Source: Clostridiaceae bacterium UBA4839
GTDB lineage: Bacteria > Bacillota > Clostridia > Clostridiales > Caloramatoraceae
NCBI GenBank assembly: GCA_002400085.1
Contig: DHEX01000066.1
Coordinates: 1 to 17,649, forward strand
Reading direction: 5' to 3'
Length of the DNA stretch: 17,649 nt
Shown one piece after another: positions 7,122 to 12,020 of this stretch. Under the pieces are notes generated by a model. It was given only the letters and a program-made list of their open reading frames with translations. It did no database searches and was not told where the DNA came from. A program made the position numbers and the translations under genes. Positions within the stretch are counted from its first letter, which is position 1. The number at the start of each line of letters is the position of its first letter.

Positions 7122-7847
7122 CTACTTTCTGCTTGCAACATTCCATGCTGAAACTATTCCAAGAAGTTTATTATCAGAATTTCCGTTTTCTGTTACAAAT
7201 ATCATGACAAGCCTTCTGTTGTTTTCAAGCCTTTTAATAAAAAGATCCTCAACATCGATTACAAGGCAGTTCTTTGGCTCAAATTTGAAGTATTCTCCCT
7301 GATGCTTTTCAAGGGATATATAATCACGCAGATCACCGACCTTTGTTTGATTTGTTATCTGACTTCCCTCATTTTCCGTAAGATATGCAAAAACAGAATA
7401 TAGGCTGAATACTCCAATAAGCAGTCCATTTTCTAAAACAGGAACATGGGTATATGAATTATCGTTCATTTTTTCCATTACTTCAAGTGCATCATCATCG
7501 AGCGTTGCACTGTATATATCATTGCCCTTTACAGCTATGTCTATCAGCCTGACTGGATTCATTATTTCATTTTTAATCTTTTTAAACTTCTCTACTATAA
7601 GGTCATGTGGCTCGGCAATTGGCTCAGCTTTGGATCCGTATGGGTTATGGACAATGGCGTTCCTTAGCCTTGCAAAATCGAACAAATCATCCTTATACCT
7701 GTCAAAAACCTTATCCTTTTTTATCAAAATATCGACCATCCGTTTGAAGGGAACTCTGTTGTCGGCATTCAGTCTCCTTCGCATATATTCATCAATTTCA
7801 TTATATATTGATAAAAATTCCTTTGAATTATTTTCTGCATCAGCCAT
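7122..7847 (-). CDS. CBS-domain protein with HEPN-like N-terminal domain
   Basis: A 241-residue soluble protein. Residues 1-90 are helical and charged and contain RNAIVH at 62-67, the Rx4H pattern with a polar residue after Arg that marks HEPN domains, many of which are RNases. Residues ~100-155 form a recognisable CBS motif (TLDDDALEVMEKMNDNSYTHVPVLENG); a second, weaker CBS repeat ends at the C terminus (VIFVTEN-like, LLGIVSAWNVA). CBS pairs usually bind adenine nucleotides, so a nucleotide-gated HEPN protein is an inference. The ATG at 7847 has GGGGGGTG upstream on the minus strand; an earlier in-frame ATG at 7880 lacks a site. It sits convergent to the toxin gene and is flanked by repeats. 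It could equally be a non-catalytic regulatory protein. Confidence 0.75.
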   Translation of the reverse strand: MADAENNSKEFLSIYNEIDEYMRRRLNADNRVPFKRMVDILIKKDKVFDRYKDDLFDFARLRNAIVHNPYGSKAEPIAEPHDLIVEKFKKIKNEIMNPVRLIDIAVKGNDIYSATLDDDALEVMEKMNDNSYTHVPVLENGLLIGVFSLYSVFAYLTENEGSQITNQTKVGDLRDYISLEKHQGEYFKFEPKNCLVIDVEDLFIKRLENNRRLVMIFVTENGNSDNKLLGIVSAWNVASRK

Positions 7848-8038
7848 AATATCACACCCCCCATTGAATTGTTTGTGCATTACATATATTTTAGCCTAAA
7901 ATGTACGCTTATTGGATGTTTTTTGTATGATTGATAAAAGTCAATTGTTAAAAAAGCACAAAAGTAATTACCCGTCCCCCTAATGCTATATAAAATATAC
8001 AATAGGAGTAATTTGGTAATATGTCAAGAACAAATCTG

Positions 8039-8089
8039 TTTTTTCCTAACTTGCCACATACCGCGTGCCTGGTACTTTTGTCAAAAAAT
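8039..8089 (+). repeat. intergenic repeat, copy B
   Basis: The partner of copy A. It shares TTTTTT, CCTAACTTGCCACAT, a TGCC-GG core, ACTTT and an A-run in the same order. The centre here is GTGCCTGGTAC, an almost perfect palindrome. Confidence 0.65.
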
Positions 8090-8099
8090 GTAGATAGGC

Positions 8100-8121
8100 G
8101 CAAAAGTGCCGCAAAAGTGCC
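8100..8121 (+). repeat. tandem GCAAAAGTGCC, two copies
   Basis: Two exact adjacent copies of an 11-base unit (8100-8110, 8111-8121). The AAAGTGCC core is the reverse complement of the GGCACTTT found at 7099, 9218 and 9303. Confidence 0.85.
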
Positions 8122-8183
8122 AGCCTCTTGACATTTGACATTTAAAATTATGGAATATAAATGTAAAATGTCAAGGCTGGCAC
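8117..8183. repeat. long imperfect hairpin with GTGCCAGCC/GGCTGGCAC ends
   Basis: GTGCCAGCC (8117-8125) pairs with 8175-8183. After a TC bulge, TTGACATTT (8128-8136) pairs with 8166-8174. After one mismatch, ACATTT (8138-8143) pairs with 8159-8164. That gives 24 pairs and a 15-base loop. No transposase is nearby. It may be a REP or MITE relic and could also end the minus-strand DUF3021 transcript. Confidence 0.75.
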
Positions 8184-8195
8184 CCAATTTTTCTA

Positions 8196-8651
8196 CTATT
8201 TATATTTTTTTATTTTGTCATTTATTTGGTTGATTTTGTGTTTCCATACACTGTACTCTACTGCCCATATTGCAATGTATATTGCTATAAATATGCAAAA
8301 GTATTTTACAATAGCAATAAATGTATGATCCATCCAATGTGCAAAGTAAGCAATTGGCAGCATGGTGAAAGAAATAATGACAAAATGGATGACTGTTTGC
8401 TTTAATATGCTCCAGTTATCATTTTCCCATATGACAGAACTTGCAGCGCAAACAGACCCTAAAACACCAGATAAAATAAATTGTAGGATAACTGCATTAA
8501 TTTCATTTCCACACTGTTCCACTAAAGCAGGGACAACAGCCCAATAATAGCCTTCACCCCAAAATAAAGAGAGAATAATTGTAATGGTGTAACCAATAAA
8601 AACTCCAAGAGGAAATCCTGACATCCCTCTGCGTATTGCTTCCTTTTTCAT
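8196..8651 (-). CDS. DUF3021 family four-helix membrane protein
   Basis: A 151-residue integral membrane protein. Four hydrophobic segments are visible: FPLGVFIGYTITIILSLFWG, the VILQFILSGVLGSVCAASSV stretch, HFVIISFTMLPIAYFAHW and a FCIFIAIYIAIWAVEYSVW segment, followed by a lysine-rich cytoplasmic tail. This is the DUF3021 pattern. The ATG at 8651 with GAGGTG six bases upstream is favoured over a GTG at 8660. It starts 10 bases after the stop of the LytTR gene, so the two form an operon. DUF3021 proteins commonly pair with LytTR regulators; in streptococcal HdrRM and BrsRM a membrane partner restrains a LytTR protein, and a similar role is inferred here. Confidence 0.85.
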   Translation of the reverse strand: MKKEAIRRGMSGFPLGVFIGYTITIILSLFWGEGYYWAVVPALVEQCGNEINAVILQFILSGVLGSVCAASSVIWENDNWSILKQTVIHFVIISFTMLPIAYFAHWMDHTFIAIVKYFCIFIAIYIAIWAVEYSVWKHKINQINDKIKKYK

Positions 8652-8661
8652 ATCAATCACC

Positions 8662-9102
8662 TCAAATTCCTAATATTTGTTTGATTTTAGAAACATAGCG
8701 CCGGGAAACAAAGGTCGTAATATTATTACATAGATTTACACAAATTGTTCCACTAAAGCTAAGATCCATGTTTTCAACTTTTTTTAAATTGATAATTTCT
8801 GAATTGGATATTCTTGCGAAGGTACCTTTATCCAATCTTTCTTCAAGTTCATAAAGCCTTAGCCGAATAAGGTATTTACCTTGCTCCGTTTGCGCATATA
8901 CTTTTTGGTTTTCTGTAAAAATACGAATGATTTCATCAGGTTGGAGTATTTTTAGATTACCATCTTTAAAACCTGCTATTGTTTGCGGATGTGTATCTGA
9001 AAGCCTTTTAAGCAGCTCATTTACTTCATCTGTAATTTTATTAGTTAAAATCACTACTTTGGGATCCTTGTATGCTTCATCTATTTTTATTTCGATTTGC
9101 AT
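8662..9102 (-). CDS. LytTR-domain transcriptional regulator
   Basis: A 146-residue protein with no receiver domain. The C-terminal ~100 residues form a LytTR DNA-binding domain: DEIIRIFTENQKVYAQTEQGKYLIRLRLYELEERL, then FARISNSEIINLKKVENMDLSFSGTICV and SRRYVSKIKQILGI. LytTR proteins bind paired direct repeats through beta strands. The ATG at 9102 follows AGGGGGG at a five-base distance. The gene heads a two-gene minus-strand operon with the DUF3021 protein. Without a receiver domain its activity is probably set by the membrane partner, not by phosphorylation; this is inferred from analogous pairs. Confidence 0.9.
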   Translation of the reverse strand: MQIEIKIDEAYKDPKVVILTNKITDEVNELLKRLSDTHPQTIAGFKDGNLKILQPDEIIRIFTENQKVYAQTEQGKYLIRLRLYELEERLDKGTFARISNSEIINLKKVENMDLSFSGTICVNLCNNITTFVSRRYVSKIKQILGI

Positions 9103-9211
9103 CTTATCCCCCCTTTTTTCTTTGTAAGTATAGTATAAGAAATATAATTTGATTTGTATATTGATTTTTGATAGGTGGTTGTTTATAGCATGTAAGTGGT
9201 ATTTTTAGGTA

Positions 9212-9225
9212 GTGTCAGGCACTTT
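9212..9225 (+). repeat. GTGTCAGGCACTTT repeat
   Basis: A member of the local GGCACTTT family with a near-palindromic centre. It lies 28 bases left of the DUF3021 remnant. Confidence 0.6.
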
Positions 9226-9253
9226 AAATCATGTCATGTGTTTGTCATTTTTG

Positions 9254-9292
9254 AGCAATTGGCAGTATGATGAAAGAAATAATGACAAAATG
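9254..9292 (-). pseudogene. 39-bp remnant of a DUF3021 gene
   Basis: These 39 bases match 8349-8387, inside the intact DUF3021 gene, at 37 positions by eye. On the minus strand the reading is HFVIISFIILPIA against HFVIISFTMLPIA in the gene. No further coding sequence flanks it; instead GGCACTTT-type repeats lie on both sides. It is either the last trace of a second DUF3021 gene or a fragment copied from the neighbour. Confidence 0.7.
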
Positions 9293-9296
9293 TGCT

Positions 9297-9317
9297 GCGC
9301 CTGGCACTTTTGATAAA
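9297..9317 (+). repeat. TGCGCCTGGCACTTTTGATAA repeat
   Basis: Another GGCACTTT-family member, immediately right of the DUF3021 remnant and about 50 bases before the sigma-54 activator gene. Confidence 0.6.
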
Positions 9318-9369
9318 ATAAGTGAATTTTCTGTCATCTTAATATATAATTATGTTGGAGGGATAAGTT

Positions 9370-10779
9370 ATGGATTATAAGTATCTTCTTCAACTTATTA
9401 TTGCAAATTTAAATCAAGGGCTTATTGTTGTAGATGTAAATTTAAATGTGGTATTTTATTATGAACCTTCTTCTGATATAGGTGGTATTAGCCCTGAAGA
9501 TGCTATTGGAAAGAGCATATATGAAATATTTTACGAATTAAAGCCTGAAACAAGCACATTTGCCCATGTTATTAAAAATGGAAAGCCTTTAATTGAATAT
9601 GTGCAGTGTTATTGCAATTATAAAGGTAAAAGGGTTTGTACAGTTACGTCAACTGTACCATTAATTGAAGATGGAAAGATTATTGGGGCATTTGAGATAT
9701 ACAGAGACTTTAATCAGGTAATGAAATTATCAAAAAAGGTTTTTTCATATGATAAGGATAAAAATATCGTAAAGGGCAGTAATGAACTTGATAATGGCAC
9801 ACAATATACTTTTGATGATATTATAGGTGAAAGCGAAATCATGTATGAACTCAAAGAAAAGGCCTATAAAGTGGCAAATAGTGATTCTCCAATACTTATA
9901 TATGGTGAAACTGGGACGGGTAAAGAACTTTTTGTGCAAGCAATACATAATGCAAGCTATACAAGAAAAAATAAAAAATTCATTTCACAAAATTGTGCAG
10001 CTCTTCCAAGTACGTTATTCGAATCTATATTTTTTGGAACAAAAAGCGGAGGCTTTACAGGAGCAAAGGAGACTCCAGGATTATTTGAACTTTCAAATGG
10101 CGGGACACTTTTTTTGGATGAAATAAATTCCATGGATTATGCCAATCAAGGGAAACTTTTAAGAGTTTTACAAGATGGCATTATAAGAAGGGTTGGAGGG
10201 ACTAACACAATATATGTTGATTCCAGAATTATGGCATCAGTAAATGAAGAACCTGCTGAACTTATAAACAAAAATGTTCTTAGAAAGGATTTATACTATA
10301 GATTAAATGTAATTTATTTAGTTGTTCCTCCGCTTAGAGAAAGAAAGGAAGACATCCCACTTCTTACAAATAAATTTATAGAAGTATATAATGAAAGACT
10401 TGGTAAAAGAATAGTTGGTGTTTCTTCAAAAGTTATGGATAAATTGATGAATTACAGTTGGCCTGGAAATGTTAGAGAGCTTAAGCATACTATAGAAAGG
10501 GCAATGAATTTTACCGATGAATCAGTAATAAACTGTATTTCGCTTCCCAATGAATATAATGAGTTTAGTAAAGAAGTTAATTGCAGTAATTATTTATGCA
10601 GTGAAAATGAGTACAAGCCGTTAGATGAATCTGTGGCGCAATTTGAAAAGCAGCTTATAAAAAAAGTTTTACGTGAAACCAATGGAAATTGTTCAAAAGC
10701 TGCAAGAATGTTGAAAGTTCCGCGTCAGACTTTATTTAATAAGGTAAAGAAATATAATTTGAATTGTAACAAAAAATAA
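9370..10779 (+). CDS. RocR-like sigma-54-dependent transcriptional activator (PAS-AAA+-Fis)
   Basis: A 469-residue enhancer-binding protein. A PAS domain covers about residues 5-115. The AAA+ module follows with Walker A GETGTGKE (179-186), the sigma-54 contact loop as GGFTGA (227-232) instead of GAFTGA, Walker B FLDE (Asp250, Glu251) and VPPLRERKEDIP. The C terminus (about 425-465) is a Fis-type helix-turn-helix (NGNCSKAARMLKVPRQTLFNKV). Overall order and the PGLFELSNGGTLFLDEINSM block resemble Bacillus RocR. The ATG at 9370 follows GGAGGG (9357-9362). A strong terminator follows, then a -24/-12 promoter in front of the hydroxyproline genes, so it most likely activates them; the PAS ligand is unknown, with hydroxyproline or a product as the natural guess. 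Confidence 0.92.
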   Translation: MDYKYLLQLIIANLNQGLIVVDVNLNVVFYYEPSSDIGGISPEDAIGKSIYEIFYELKPETSTFAHVIKNGKPLIEYVQCYCNYKGKRVCTVTSTVPLIEDGKIIGAFEIYRDFNQVMKLSKKVFSYDKDKNIVKGSNELDNGTQYTFDDIIGESEIMYELKEKAYKVANSDSPILIYGETGTGKELFVQAIHNASYTRKNKKFISQNCAALPSTLFESIFFGTKSGGFTGAKETPGLFELSNGGTLFLDEINSMDYANQGKLLRVLQDGIIRRVGGTNTIYVDSRIMASVNEEPAELINKNVLRKDLYYRLNVIYLVVPPLRERKEDIPLLTNKFIEVYNERLGKRIVGVSSKVMDKLMNYSWPGNVRELKHTIERAMNFTDESVINCISLPNEYNEFSKEVNCSNYLCSENEYKPLDESVAQFEKQLIKKVLRETNGNCSKAARMLKVPRQTLFNKVKKYNLNCNKK

Positions 10780-10816
10780 GATTGTACCTAAAAAGGGCAT
10801 AATGCCCAGATTTAAT

Positions 10817-10853
10817 ACAAGAGTGTCTCAATTATGAGACACTCTTGTTTTTT
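10817..10853 (+). terminator. intrinsic terminator of the activator gene
   Basis: A perfect 14-bp stem (10817-10830 with 10835-10848), a four-base loop ATTA and a T-run to 10853. It separates the regulator transcript from the downstream operon. Confidence 0.95.
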
Positions 10854-10877
10854 GAATATTCAAAGGTATCAGGATAC
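10851..10877. promoter_or_regulatory. two palindromes, candidate enhancer for the activator
   Basis: TTTGAATATTCAAA (10851-10864) is a perfect 14-bp palindrome, and GTATC-AG-GATAC (10866-10877) follows directly. They lie 23 to 50 bases before the -24 element. Enhancer-binding proteins bind dyad sites, but usually farther upstream, so the assignment is tentative. The first palindrome overlaps the terminator T-run. Confidence 0.45.
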
Positions 10878-10899
10878 TTGCTAATTAAGCCTTTAAGAC

Positions 10900-10916
10900 T
10901 TGGCATGAAATATGCA
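10900..10916 (+). promoter_or_regulatory. sigma-54 (-24/-12) promoter of the hydroxyproline operon
   Basis: TTGGCATGAAATATGCA matches the YTGGCACGN4TTGCW consensus at all but two defined positions. GG is at 10902-10903 and GC at 10914-10915, with the required ten bases between. Transcription would start near 10927. The adjacent sigma-54 activator gene makes this a strong call. Confidence 0.85.
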
Positions 10917-10926
10917 ATATATTTAA

Positions 10927-11101
10927 TTGTACAGCTACTTTTAAACAAGTGAGTCTAAGGCTTATTTGGAGCCTTCTTAAAGGTTACTCCTTTTCTAACT
11001 GAGTCTTAGAAGAGCCAGTTTAAGGGCATAGCTAAAAGTTTTTCCTAATCTGAATGAGGATGGGGGTATTGGGATTACGGATGGCTGCCATCGAATGAAA
11101 C
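10927..11101 (+). other. long leader of the hydroxyproline operon
   Basis: About 175 bases with no gene. Local hairpins can be drawn: AAGGCT/AGCCTT (10957-10962 with 10970-10975), AAAGG/CCTTT (10979-10983 with 10989-10993), AACTG/CAGTT (10997-11001 with 11016-11020) and GATGG/CCATC (11080-11084 with 11088-11092). The 3' third is notably G-rich. No known riboswitch class was recognised and no terminator is seen. Confidence 0.4.
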
Positions 11102-11113
11102 GAGGTGACACAT

Positions 11114-12016
11114 TTGGAAAAGGGATTAATATTTAATATTCAAAAATATTCAATACAAGATGGACCAGGAATTAGAACAACAATCTTTTTAAAAGGGTGT
11201 CCTTTAAGGTGCTGGTGGTGTCATAATCCTGAAAGCCAAAGCGAAAAGGATAAGATTGTATATTGGGAAAAAAGATGTATTAGATGCGGACAATGCATAA
11301 AAAACTGTCCTAACAATGCGCTTAACTTTAAGGAAGGAAAAGTATTTAAAGATAGAAGCAGATGTAGCAATTGTGGACGCTGTACAGAAGTGTGTCCGGT
11401 GATGGCAATGGAGAAAATAGAAAAAGAAGTAAGCTCTGAAGATGTAATGAAAGAAGTGATAAAGGATAGGATTTTCTATGAAGATTCAGGCGGAGGAGTT
11501 ACATTTTCAGGTGGGGAGCCGCTTATGCAGCCGGATTTTTTAAATGAACTTTTAATCATGGCAAAAGATGAAGAAATACATGCTGCAGTAGATACATCAG
11601 GGTATGCATTATGGAGTGTATTTGAAAAAATTTATGATAAAGTAGATTTGTTTTTGTATGATGTAAAAGTTATGGATAATGAAAAGCATAAAAAGTATAT
11701 AGGCGCTCCAAATGATTTAATACTTGAAAATTTGAAAAAACTTTCTGATATCGGTGCCAATATATATGCGCGCATCCCTATAATTTTAGGAATAAATGAT
11801 GATGAAGAAAATATTATTAAAACTGCAGAATTTTTAAAACCATTAAATATATTAAAGGTAAATCTTTTACCATATCATAAAATTGGTATTGATAAATATA
11901 ATAGATTATCAATAAACTACAAACTTAATGAAATGCCAGAACCTACAGACGAGAAAATGAAGGATGTTGAAAAGGTGTTTTCTGAGTTTGGATTTAATGT
12001 GAAGATAGGAGGTTGA
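11114..12016 (+). CDS. hypE: glycyl-radical enzyme activase (HypD-activating, radical SAM)
   Basis: A 300-residue radical SAM protein. The CPLRCWWC motif (CxxxCxxC) near residue 30 binds the SAM-cleaving 4Fe-4S cluster. Two ferredoxin-like cysteine clusters follow (CIRCGQCIKNCP and CSNCGRCTEVCP), as in most glycyl-radical activases. SGGGVTFSGGEPL is the conserved glycine-rich SAM loop. It abstracts hydrogen from the partner glycine (Gly761 of the next gene). Start: TTG at 11114 has GAGGTG (11102-11107) six bases upstream and gives the usual MEKGLIFNIQ opening; a GTG at 11105 would itself lie in that site. Four bases separate it from the dehydratase gene. The symbol rests on the partner's identity. 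Confidence 0.87.
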   Translation: MEKGLIFNIQKYSIQDGPGIRTTIFLKGCPLRCWWCHNPESQSEKDKIVYWEKRCIRCGQCIKNCPNNALNFKEGKVFKDRSRCSNCGRCTEVCPVMAMEKIEKEVSSEDVMKEVIKDRIFYEDSGGGVTFSGGEPLMQPDFLNELLIMAKDEEIHAAVDTSGYALWSVFEKIYDKVDLFLYDVKVMDNEKHKKYIGAPNDLILENLKKLSDIGANIYARIPIILGINDDEENIIKTAEFLKPLNILKVNLLPYHKIGIDKYNRLSINYKLNEMPEPTDEKMKDVEKVFSEFGFNVKIGG

Positions 12017-12020
12017 TTTT

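Larger units (their letters stand above)
7848..8195. other. gene-free interval filled with short repeats
   Basis: No credible gene. It holds a GCACAAAAGTAATTACCCGTCCCC-like stretch (7956-7979), repeat copy B (8039-8089), an 11-base tandem (8100-8121) and a long hairpin (8117-8183). A 79-codon open frame on the minus strand lies within these repeats and has no family resemblance. Confidence 0.7.

Noticed and set aside
7522..7899. A 125-codon open frame on the plus strand
   Set aside because: It is antisense to the well-supported CBS protein and its translation is a low-complexity mirror of that gene.
7948..8187. A 79-codon open frame on the minus strand
   Set aside because: It runs through the tandem repeat, the long hairpin and repeat copy B, has no plausible ribosome binding site or family pattern, and is best explained by the repeats.
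7022..8190. A CRISPR array
   Set aside because: The repeats are few, irregularly spaced, divergent and interrupted by a gene; there is no regular repeat-spacer pattern.
10927..11113. A cobalamin or c-di-GMP riboswitch in the hydroxyproline operon leader
   Set aside because: The conserved core segments of those classes are absent; only small, unconnected hairpins can be drawn.
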